From Dipteronia dyeriana (taxonomy: Eukaryota > Streptophyta > Magnoliopsida > Sapindales > Sapindaceae): a DNA stretch of 64,000 nt. The stretch spans positions 82,775,652 through 82,839,651 of the forward strand of contig CM065299.1 of assembly GCA_032871835.1 (NCBI GenBank). The letters are read 5' to 3'. Positions within the stretch are counted from its first letter, which is position 1. Each line of letters opens with the position of its first letter. Under the pieces are notes generated by a model. The model was not told where the DNA came from and did no database searches. It was given only the letters and a program-made list of their open reading frames with translations. Shown piece after piece: positions 44,950 to 54,844 of the stretch. The translations under genes were made by a program, and so were the position numbers.

Positions 44950-45340
44950 GCACCTCTTGGCTGAAGTTTCAAGACGGTAGGAATTATCCTGAGCGAAAAG
45001 CCAGGACACCGATCAAAGAATCGAAACGGTCATGAATTATCCTGAGCGAAAGGCCAGGACACCAATCAAATCAAGACAGTCGGGAATTGTCTTGAGCAGA
45101 GAGCCAGGAAACCGACTAGTAAAAAAAACTATCAAAAATTATTCTGAGCAAAAAGCTAGGACACCGACCAAAGAATCGAAATGGTAGGGAATTATCTTGA
45201 GAGAAAGGCCAGGACATTGACCGAATCAAGACAGTTGAGAATTATCCTAAACAAAGAGCCGAGACACCGACTAGTCTAAAAAAAAAGAGACGGTTGAGAA
45301 TTATCCTGAGCAGAAAATCAGGACACCAACTGGTCCAGCC
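44950..45340. repeat. Internal ~60-bp tandem repeat of element D
   Basis: Six or seven degenerate copies of GAATTATCCTGAGCGAAAGG-CCAGGACACCGACC, alternating with AATCGAAACGGT or AATCAAGACAGT. Confidence 0.8.
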
Positions 45341-45487
45341 ATAAGGGAGCAAAAAAAAAAATCAATCAGTTTAATAAGATACTTGATCGGGTAAGAACAA
45401 TAAGTTTGGAAGTGTCAAAAAATCAAAACTATTCAAATCCCCTTCGTTGAGTCGTTAAGAGCTCATCTCACGGATTTGAAGGGATAT

Positions 45488-46456
45488 TGTTATAAGGATT
45501 TTTTGATAGCGTGACAAGTCAGCATGATTAGATATGTCATGTCATAAAAGTCAATCGAGGAAGATTAAGCCAAGGCAATTAATAAATGATATCAATGCCT
45601 AGTCAAGATTACCCAAGATGATCGGGAAAACTAACCAATTGGGGCACAAAGAACCTGGTCAGAAAAACTAACTGATCGGGTAGAGACAACTTGATCGGGA
45701 CCATCTGATCGAGATAAAAAAAATCTGGTCGGGATTAGACAATTGGTCAGTTCGACAACACGTGGGAGACATTAAAGACAATTATGACTCAAATACGAAG
45801 AAGAATGATCTTACTTAAACAAGGAATCTAGAATCACACTTCAATAAGGAAATGTCCTTATTTCCTCTTTAGTGTTAGAGAATTATATTCAGGAAATGAC
45901 TCAAAACTTCTAGAAGGATAAACACCAAACAGAAAATGAGTCCACATCAAGCAATAACTCTGCTATTCTAAAAGACTGCAAACCGATCAGGAAATAAGTT
46001 CTAAACGAACTATTCAACCAGATTCCTATGAAGACTCTAATTCAATATACAAGATCTCCGAAATAGAAAAGAAGATAAAGACGACTTCAACAAGAAACCA
46101 GTTATAATTAAATACTACCATATTTCCTTATTTGTATAACAAGGATTTGGATTCTATACACATATAAATAGACCCATAATCTCATTGTAAAATAGGGAGA
46201 AGAACTCATAGAAAATATATAAGAAAAACAGATAGATACACCAAAGAATGAGAGATTGAGTGTGTAATTATTATATTATAGTGAATTTTTTATCGCCATC
46301 ACCGGTAACCGTAAACGTTTCCCCACCTTAGGGTTTTACCACGTAAACTTACGTGTGCATGTTTTTCTTCTTTTTTCTATCTTTCTCATAACATCTTCAA
46401 CAATCTACAAAAATCTGCTTGATCAATCCTGGACGATCCAAAAATCACCATCAATA
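45488..46456 (+). repeat. 3' LTR of element D
   Basis: 969 bp, close to the 5' LTR, with scattered mostly transition differences. Confidence 0.8.
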
Positions 46457-46609
46457 GAAAGTATCTATCTATCCCATTTATTTTTTTTGTTTTAAGTTTT
46501 CTTTTTACCATTGATAGAATTCGAATCGCTGACTTAAGAGTCGTTTAACCAAACCACAAGCTCGTCAATCTACCAGCCGAGTTACATTTACGAGGCAACA
46601 TCACTCAAT

Positions 46610-48540
46610 ATGGTACATGAAGATCATTAGATATATCACGATTGGGCTTTGGCAGGCCCATTAGGGACCGGACCATCAGCCCAATAACTTTAGGACGACT
46701 CATATAGAATTTCCCAAGCAATTCACAGTACGTAAAAATTCTGATTTCTGAAACCAAATTACACGACATTGATTTGATGCATGAATGATATTGTTTCCAC
46801 ATAACATTATGACGCGTTCTGATAATCACCATCAGCAACCTCACCTCTCTTATAATATAAAAATACGTATAATGTTTGTTTTGATTAATAGCAGTGAGTT
46901 TCTGATTATTAATAACACTTTTAAAAGAAATCAAAACTTGAAACATTGTATATGCAAAAAAAATTGAGTCTAAAATATTCAACATAACAGCATAAAAAAG
47001 TTAATAAAGCAAAACAAATGGACAAGCCTGATTAGAATCGAATTGAAAAGCCACATATGGGGAAAATCACAAGATGTTTCATGAAATTGAAGTGCAAGCA
47101 CATCTGCAAAACATCACCATGCTTGAAATCATTTCAAACATAGATCACTTATCAGGTTCCGGATCCATTTTTCGAATCATTTCCACATAAACTACATATT
47201 TTTCAGGTTCAATACCTTGTTAAACAGATCAACCATTAGATTTGGATAAATTAACATTAGCTCTGGAAATAGGTACCTTAACAAACAAATCAACCAGTAG
47301 ATTCGGATCACATTAGCTCAGTAGAGGGTACCTTGATAAACAGATGAACCATTAGATTATGAAAAATTCAGATTAGCTCTGAGAAGGGTCCTAGATAAGT
47401 TGATTCAAATCAGGCTGACATGAAAATCCAACCAACTAGCAGATAATCTACAAATCACAATAATTCAATTCGTAAAATACCAACCACCAGAAATTAAAAG
47501 TGGGTAAAGTGATGAATTGACTTTATGGTTGAAAAAGTATGCCAATACTGATGTCCTTCACTGCAATACTAAAATCAATAATGCAAACTAAAATACATAG
47601 CACAATCATACTACAGTAACCCAAAAAGGTGTTCATGAATTATTTCACAGATCCATATGATGACTGGATCATCAATTCATATTATTTAAACTTGATGCAA
47701 GGTAACACTAACACAATCACAGCATAGCGGTTGATAAGCACTTGCCTAAATCACTATGGTAGTTTCACAATCCAATTTAGGAATTTAGACAGTTTGAATA
47801 ATGAATTTAGACTGTTATGATCATATAAACCAAAACTAACAGTATCTTGAAGGAAGGATTTATATCTAAGGTTCATTCATGCCTGCCCAAAGTCTCCAGT
47901 GGTTACAGATTCAGTTATAAAAGAGCCAGCAACACATATGCAGGCTTATTAACTGATAAAATCCATAGCCAGCAACAAGGAGACCATATAAAACTGGATT
48001 ATTAACTGTAAAAACACATGCAGGTTTCAATTCTTATAAAATCCATACTGATGGCAAAAAACACATTAGTTCAATAAGTAGAGAAAACATAATATAAAAT
48101 TCTGATAAAAAAAAAGGACAAATGAATAGTATCATAATCATGCATATCTGGATAAGAGTGTGTACTGACATAGAAAGATGGATTTGAGCAATTAAAAACT
48201 AAAATAAAAATGATAGTTTTCAACAATTCAATTCATACCCATGGATAAATCACAATTATTTTTTCAGCTCATCTCCAAAAGTTGTCTTCACAAATCAAAG
48301 ACAACAGCAATTCACATTTTAGCTATTCAATCATATTTAAATTATGTCATCCAGGAAAAAAAAAATCAAGATACATGGATTGGGTTTTTCAAAAAGCATG
48401 TTTGGATCCGTTAAACAAACCAAATATATTCCCAAATTTATCAGTCCGGGCACCAGAAGCACAACTAGTATTGGATTGGATCCTGGTCCTGCAAACTAAA
48501 CGATCTAAAACTTAAAATCTGTGTTAAAATTGAAGGAATT
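46610..48540. other. Intergenic AT-rich DNA
   Basis: Starts with the second copy of the duplicated segment (to ~46715). A ~60-bp unit with (A/G)ATCAACCA(T/G)TAGATT(T/C)GGAT and ATTAGCTC repeats three times at 47214-47395. The rest shows no coding potential and no recognisable element. Confidence 0.5.
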
Positions 48541-48562
48541 CATGAGATATCACAAGTAGAAG

Positions 48563-48686
48563 CCTCAGATTAGCATATTGGCACATTCTTCATTGCAAAA
48601 ACAACCCATGTAGAAAGAGATTCTACACGGAGCGCAAAAAAATATGTTGTTGCAGCTCATGCCTGTACGTTCTCATCATCGGCTGC
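48563..48686 (-). ncRNA. Candidate C/D-box-like structured RNA
   Basis: On the minus strand the sequence begins AGCCGATGATGAGAACG near 48685, containing a perfect C box (RUGAUGA). It ends GCTAATCTGAGGCT near 48563, containing a D box (CUGA). AGCC and GGCT can pair as a terminal stem. Between them CCGTGTAGAA-TCTCT-TTCTACATGG forms a 10-bp hairpin with one G-U pair. The alternative is a coding or leader exon, because the C box lies directly after TTAATTGCAG, an acceptor-like site. No known snoRNA was recognised. Confidence 0.3.
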
Positions 48687-49108
48687 AATTAACAATATAC
48701 AAAAACTAATCACGACGAGATCAGCTTTAACACAATCAATACCTCAGATTAATGTTATGTCATTGTTACTCGACAGAGATCGAAAAACAAGAGTAAAATT
48801 TTTCTATCTGATTCGTCAGAAGAAGAGAGAAGATTGTATAAGGTGAAAAGGTCTTAATCAAATTACGGTTTCTATTTGTAAATGTTGTGGAACTTCAGTA
48901 CAGTACATCTGTACATGTGTATTTAAAATTTAAGAAATTTGCAGTTGTTCCCTCAAATATGTTTTTATTTCTTGTTTGGCTGCTCTATTTAAAAACGTTT
49001 TACTACGGTCCTCTTTATTATTTTAAAACAGTAATGTAATGGGCAGCAACATTTATCTTTAAATATTAAATATGATTCTTTTATTGTTTTTCCAATCTAG
49101 AGCATGTG
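48687..49108. other. AT-rich flank left of the Harbinger element
   Basis: The minus strand has a plausible donor (CTGAG|GTATTG near 48757) and a TC-rich leader (48790-48840), which could be the 5' end of a transcript that includes the candidate RNA. No open frame. Confidence 0.3.
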
Positions 49109-49917
49109 TTACACTATGTTTGGTAAGAGAGAGAGAGAAAGTAAGAAGGATAGATGAATTAAGAACGAGAGACAATAGGAGGGATACAGAGGATAACATC
49201 TATCTTTCATGTTGTTTGGTAAGTTATGAAAGATGAAAGATAAGTCTTCGTTCATTTGCTTAGTATTGAAAGGAGGGTTGAATGAATGAATTGATATATA
49301 ATTATAAATTTACTATATTACCCTTTTGTAATTAGTTGGTGTATATTGTTTTCTAACATATAAATTCATACTTTTCTTATTAACATCAAGTTTAAATATT
49401 ATAAGGTTTTTTATATTTTTTTTTGAAATTATTATAATATCATGAATATATTAGTCCAAATAATAAGAAAATTGATAAAAATAACTTTTCTTAATTTTGT
49501 TTATCAAGAGTTCGAACTTTACACATATCATAAGGCAAGAAGCCATTACCAAAATATACATAAATTACAAAAACAGTCAATCTTATTTGACATAGTTAAC
49601 AAAAGTAGCCAATGTTAGTTAACATATATCAAAATATAGCATTCATTTAGTTCAGAACTTTACACATATCATAAGACAAAAAGCCTTTACCAAAATATAC
49701 ATAATTCACAAAAGCAGTCAACCTTAGTTGAATAGATCGCAAGAGCAGCCAATGGTAGTTGATATATATCAAAATATAGCATCCATATTGTTCAGAACAG
49801 AGCATAGAGTTAAGATCAACCATGTCAACTCAAAATTCATTAGTCAGATGCATCATATTCAAAAGAAATTCATACCGTCATGGACTTGGGACTGCAAAGA
49901 AAGCTCTTGTTTTAATA

Positions 49918-50904
49918 AGATTTGACTAGAAACAAAAAAACTTCAAGTTGTAGATTGTCAGGGACTCCAATCTTCAATAGCTCTGCATAAATATATTGTT
50001 CTTCATAAATGCGTGGTCGTGTTTTTTCAAAAACAACAATCCCTTTTTCAGCAATGACATTTCCTTCCCTGATTGCATCAGCTACATTATTCATACCATA
50101 TTGAATCATCTCAACTTGTTTGTCAAATGCATCTACCATGGAGGCTTTCCTTTTTAATACTTTGGAGGAATTTGCTCCTTTGGAAATACATTGTGGGGAT
50201 ACTAGATTAAAATTATCGGTTGTTACCTCTTCCAAACGTTCAAGATCTACAAACTGATCATATCTCTCATTTTCCCATTGTTTTACCTTTTCCTTTGCAC
50301 TTATAGCACCTTCTCCATTAGCTATATCTCTTGCAAACTGTTCTAACAACTTGTCATAATTTTGAATTCCAGAAACCCTCCATATTTTTGCACTTGGTTT
50401 GGACTACATTCGTGTAAAAATAGATAACATGTTATTTTTAGCCGTTAAATCAAAATTCATTTTACTTACAATAACAAAATTTAAATATAAAATTTAAATA
50501 TATTGAATTTAAATCAAGATAACTTATTATTATCTAAAACCAAAAATGACTAACCTCGATGAGGGTATTCCAAACTTCGGGTTCCGCTTCAAACATCCTT
50601 GTAACTGGACTCCAAGATAATCCACTCAAACCTTTGAAAAGATCATAACATGCATTGAAGTTAATTTTAAAGTTTTTATATGATTTTTCAAATGATATTT
50701 GTCAAATGGATATTCAAGCTCTTCTCGACAAATCTTCAGAACATTTTTATAAGCACTTGTAAAAGTTCCATCAATTCTATTTCCATTAGCTTGTTGCTCT
50801 AATGCATCAAGTAGAACCACATCCATGTTTTCTGTCCACTTTACAGTATCTTTCTTTGGTTGACAACCCTCAACATTGATTTTCGCTTTTTTGGCCATCT
50901 CCAT
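49918..50904 (-). pseudogene. Harbinger ORF1, Myb/SANT-like DNA-binding protein
   Basis: In PIF/Harbinger elements a second protein with a Myb/SANT-like domain helps bring the transposase to DNA and into the nucleus. Here the minus strand from ~50904 reads MEMAKKAKINVEG, then VKWTENMDVVLLDALEQQAN, TFTSAYKNVLKICREELEYP and YHLKNHIKTLK, matching that domain with its conserved WT-MD start. A stop/shift follows near 50625. After a segment reading LSWSPVTRMFEAEPEVWNTL and a probable intron (~50400-50555), exon 2 (50349-49918) continues with KVKQWENERYDQF, a MIQYGMNNVADAIREGN helix and a C-terminal tail. It is slightly broken in the first exon; intron boundaries are approximate. Confidence 0.7.
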
Positions 50905-51117
50905 AAACTGCATAATAAAAAAGATTAGAAAACACAAACAAATGATCATAAACCAAATATGAAAATAACACAAAAGTAATCCAAATAATAACTAACATAA
51001 ATACCCAATCAATAATATTATTACAATATGTTTCACAGTACACACAAACACAACTAGTAATGGAAAAACATAACATATTATCCAAAAATACTACAAATGA
51101 AAACCTTAATATAAAAT

Positions 51118-52654
51118 TATGGTCTATTAGCATCATAATCGTTCCACATCATCTCTGCTATGTTATTTCTTATAGCTGCCCCTTTTGTAGCATCATCATC
51201 ATCTCTTTGTCTACAATACTTTTCTTCTATCTCTAGTGTTTGTGTTAAAATCTCTTGATCAACCTCAACAAGTATTTTTTTTCATTAGGGTCTACTCCCA
51301 TAAGATAATTATGTAGTATGCAATAAGCTAACACAATTTATGTGATTGTTTTAACAAGATAATGAGGTTTTGTTGCTCCAGAAATTATTGGAAACCGTTT
51401 TTTCAACATTCCAAATGTTCTTTCAATAACATTGTGCAATGCTGCATGTCGATGATTAAAGAGTTCTTGTGCATCTTCAGGAGCACGAGCAGAGTACTCT
51501 TTTAGATGGTAGCGTACTCCTCGATAAGGTTTAAGAAGTCCACTTCGTAGCATGTACCTCGCGTCAACCAAATAAATTTTTTCTATCCAAAATATATTAA
51601 CAAGTTAGTTTTTCAATCTTATTTTTAATTGAGACGCACTAATTGGGCATAAGTTGTAGTTACCTTTAGGAATTATAAGCCTGTCAGCTCTAGCTAAAGC
51701 ATTTTTTATAGTTCTTGAGTCTGATGCAGTTCCTTCCTACCCAGGCAACACATAAGTAAACCTCATATCAAACCCACAGGCTACCATGACATTTTGAGTC
51801 ATGCAGTCTTTTCTTTCACGATATCTTGCCGCCTCATCTTTAGAAACTTTGACACGAATGTGTTCCATCAATTTCTCCTATGCAATCCTGAAAATCACAG
51901 TTAAGTTAAATATGTATAAATGAGTAAAAAGAAAAATAAGTTAGCCAACCACTGCCATAGTTTGCATTTTTACCTTGATATATGGATATAATCTGTGGCT
52001 ACTGATAATTTCTTGTGGTACTTCATCTCCATTTGGTTGTCTTAAGAATTGATCTTCCAAGAAAATGATAGCTCTTAACACCTCATGAAGATGTCTACTT
52101 ATGGTCTCACCTGATCGACGAAAAAAGAAAGAGATAGTTTGATTTTTAGCATTATGTGCTAATACATACAAAAACTTTGCAATTTGTTCTTCAACTATTG
52201 CATTTTTATTATCTTTGAGGCGACCGATATCTCATAGTAGTTCACACAATCTAACAAATGTCAATGGACTCATTCTTATTATGTCACGACATTTCTCATT
52301 GGTACTAACTTGCTGCATGAGCTCATTACAAACTTTTTGGTTCTCTACACTATTGTTCATAAACTTCCTATCAACATAATTTGAACAAATGTGCAAATCC
52401 AAAATATAAATAAATTGGAACAAATAACAAACAAGATGTACTGCCGCCATACACCTTTGCCTTTCCTAATCACTAAAAAATCTTCTAAAGCTTTGATCTT
52501 GTGTCTCTTGAATGTATTCCCAATTTTTGCCCCACCTCAATCCCAAATTATCCTCTTCATCCATTTGTGGATCGTCCCAATTTAGTTCCAAATTTTCCTC
52601 AACATCCATTTCATTTTCATTCCAACAAATTGCCAAAATTTCCTCTCCATCCAT
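51118..52654 (-). pseudogene. Harbinger transposase (DDE_Tnp_4 type), decayed
   Basis: Minus-strand pieces in order: N-terminus MDGEEILAICW (52654), MSPLTFVRLCELL (~52240), RRSGETISRHLHEVLRAI (~52100), IGEIDGTH with the first catalytic Asp (~51870), then, in another frame, RKDCMTQNVMVACGFDMRF and EGTASDSRTIKNALARAD with the second Asp (~51730). Then come YRGVRYHLKEYSARAPEDA and NVIERTFGMLKKRFPI with the Glu (~51420), and a tail ending near 51118. All three catalytic residues are visible, but a 1-bp deletion after IDGTH, a stop after VLPG and a stop after VKTIT make it non-functional. Probable introns are at ~51885-51975 and ~51580-51665. Confidence 0.8.
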
Positions 52655-53289
52655 CTACTTACCATATTTTTAGTTATTAACAATGTATGATGCATAAAAA
52701 TAATGGATGACTTATGACAATAATATAAAAACACAAAAATATATATTTATGCAACAATTCAAATAAGTAAGCATCTTCAAATGTATTAAATATTTGATGT
52801 AGAGTGGACAAATTGAATTACTTTACACTTTTATATTTTTGCAACAAGTTATGATTTAATATTGACATTTTTTTTAATCCTATGACACTTTTATACTGAC
52901 ATGGTTTTTTTTATTCATGTGACACTTTTATATTGATATTTTTTTTAATCCTGTAACATGTGATGTTTAATGTAAGGAAATAAACTCAAAACAGTATCCA
53001 AGTGTTTATAAATGAAGAAGCTAAGTAAGGTTGCACTCACATGATCAAAACCAATGTTTAGGGTGCATATAACATCCACTTTTTATGGGTTCAATGCATC
53101 TATCGTAGAAATCAGAATCAAACCTAGTTCACATATATCTTTTCTACTTTCATCATACACAAATCATGTATGTTTAGGGTGAAGTCAATTGTTATAATAT
53201 TGAATCAACTATTAACAATACAAAGTTAGAACTATGAAGTCAAAATTTAATACTAAAACACATTGCAACTATCACATGTTTGAGCCAAT

Positions 53290-53940
53290 TTGAAGGCTGC
53301 CTAAATTGATGTGCTTAAAAATGTTGTCTACCAAGCTGAGGACTTTTTGAATGAGATTGCTACTTTGGCTTTAACAAAATGTCAAGCAAGCAACTATTCA
53401 GTGCAGAACAACAAACCTATTATCAACGATATTTGTAAAACACTGCAATCTAGGCTTAAAGAGATCATCTCAAAGCTTGAAAACATAGCAAAGCATAAAG
53501 ATGTACTTGGTCTCAAAGAAAGTTTTGGTGGAAAACTATATCCAAGATTGCCAACAACGTCTTTGTTAGATGAGTGTAAGGTATATGGCAGAAACAAAAA
53601 TAAAGATAAGATAATGGATTTTTTGCTCTTTGTTAGAGAAAATGGAACAGAGATCCCTATAATTGCAATAGCTGGAATGGATGGGGTTGGGAAGACAATG
53701 CTTGCTCAGCTTTTGTACAACGAGTGTGAAGAAATATTTCAGAACAAGAGCATGGGCATATGTCTGCGAAGAATTTGATGTGTTCAAAGTGACTAAAACT
53801 ATTTATAAGTCAGTCACTTCACGGGATTATAACATCACTGATCTAAATTTAATCCAAATTAGGTTAATGGAGGAATTTGGAGTATATAATAAGAGCTTAC
53901 TGTCCCATATAGAAAAGAAGAAGCTTTATGAAGTAGATTT
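53290..53940 (+). pseudogene. Captured CC-NB-ARC (NLR) resistance-gene fragment
   Basis: Reads AEDFLNEIATLALTKCQAS (end of the CC domain), RLKEIISKLENIAKHKDVLG, then the NB-ARC start VYGRNKNKDKIMDFLL, the P-loop IAGMDGVGKTMLAQLLYNE at ~53665-53725, and, after a +1 shift near 53735, RAWAYVCEEFDVFKVTKTI (RNBS-A) and DLNLIQIRLMEEF. It breaks off before kinase-2. In the P-loop the usual GGVGKTT reads DGVGKTM. No start codon, kinase-2, GLPL, MHD or LRR is present. It lies inside the Harbinger element, opposite in strand to the transposase, so it looks like transduplicated host sequence. It may be transcribed but cannot give a resistance protein. Confidence 0.82.
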
Positions 53941-54657
53941 ATTCACTCAGGCATTTTATCAAACACTTGATATGCTTTATTTCATATTTAGGTTTTTCTT
54001 ATATATTTTGTTTCCTATTCATTCCTCTTGTTTTTTTTTTTTCTGGATTTATTGGTTTGATTGAAACTATTATTTATTGAATTACTTAGTTTATGAAAAA
54101 AAAAACTAAATCAACATGATATACACAATATCAACAATATCAACAATATCAGCATAACCAATTCAAATAAACCAATACCAAACAAAACAAAAATTGAAAA
54201 ACTAATAATCCCAGCAAAACTTAAGAATGATTAATCAGAAAAAAGTATATAATAGAAATACGATGCAAAAATAAATAAATTAAAAACCATAAAAGTACCT
54301 AAAATTTTGGAGCAAAACAAGGAGAAAAGAAGGGGAGAGAAGTCCGTCTTTGCCAACCCACTCAAACAGTCAAACAAAATTGGGAGATAACGAAAATGGG
54401 AGGGTAATATTGCTTTCTTCCCGCTTATTTTCCAAAACGTGTGTCTCTTCCTTCAGATCTGTCCTATGAGCGAAGGACTCATTTTGGTGAGCCCTAAAGG
54501 AGATCATATCCCTCCTCTTCTCCTCTCCCTTTTCTCTCCAACAAAGTAATGGATTGGAGCTCTCCTCTCAAACCTCTCCCTCCAACCCCTCCCTCCCTCC
54601 CTCCCTCCCTCCCTCCCTCCCTCCCTTTATATCTCTTTCATACCAAACAAAACGTTA

Positions 54658-54844
54658 ATATAAATATATAATCACTTTTCTCTTTTTGAAATCTTGGGTG
54701 AGTAGCGATTTTCTCACATAGGGACGAAACTAGAAAATTTATTTAAAAGGACCATTCTATTTTTAAAAAAGAGTCAAAATACAAAATTTTAAAAATTATA
54801 GAATAAATTTATAATATTTTTATAAAACCTTGTAATTTTTTTCA
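54658..54844. other. AT-rich spacer between two DNA elements
   Basis: No gene or element recognised. Confidence 0.4.

Larger units (their letters stand above)
43137..46461. mobile_element. Non-autonomous LTR element D with TSD GAAAG
   Basis: Element 43142-46456 (3315 bp), flanked by GAAAG at 43137-43141 and 46457-46461. LTRs are 43142-44113 and 45488-46456 (~970 bp), starting TGTTATA and ending (A/C)(A/G)TCAACA or, in the right copy, TCAATA. ACTTGCGCTAGAAGGAAGGG right after the left LTR is PBS-like text seen in plant gypsy elements; GAAGGGATAT before the right LTR is the polypurine tract. These mark the element as + oriented. The 1.37 kb interior has no gag or pol; frames at 44227-44463, 44584-44820 and 44562-44972 (-) show no domains. 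It would depend on another element for movement. Confidence 0.82.
43112..46609 (-). mobile_element. SINE-like element, split by LTR element D, 11-bp TSD
   Basis: On the minus strand the right part (46598 to ~46480) reads GTAACTCGGCTGGTAGAT, an A-box-like tRNA segment. About 35 bases later comes GATTCGAATTC (46517-46527), a B-box-like segment, then an A-rich tail. The remaining tail lies at 43123-43141, on the other side of element D. Copies of CATCACTCAAT flank the whole at 43112-43122 and 46599-46609, as expected for a SINE target duplication. Family not named; it may be a tRNA-derived pseudogene retroposed with its tail. Confidence 0.5.
49109..54657. mobile_element. PIF/Harbinger element with TTA duplication
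   Basis: Element 49112-54654, 5.5 kb. Left end CACTATGTTTGGTAAGAGAG and right end, reversed, CGTTTTGTTTGGTATGAAAG share the core TGTTTGGTA. Both are flanked by TTA (49109-49111, 54655-54657), the PIF/Harbinger target. Subterminal DNA is rich in GA/CT runs on both sides. The interior holds a transposase and a Myb/SANT-like gene, both on the minus strand, and a foreign NLR fragment on the + strand at ~53290-53940. A (CCCT)n tract is at 54589-54625. Confidence 0.82.

Noticed and set aside
44562..44972. 136-residue minus-strand frame in element D as a possible antisense gene like those in A and B
   Set aside because: There is no similarity to the Transposase_28-like or coiled-coil regions, no TATA-like or splice signals, and it runs into AT-rich sequence.
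46517..46598. Genuine tRNA gene on the minus strand
   Set aside because: A- and B-box-like segments are present but no cloverleaf or acceptor stem can be drawn, and the A-rich tail plus 11-bp duplication fit a SINE.
54589..54625. (CCCT)n run as a telomere-like or regulatory repeat
   Set aside because: The unit is not the plant telomere repeat; it is a simple repeat in the subterminal part of the Harbinger element.
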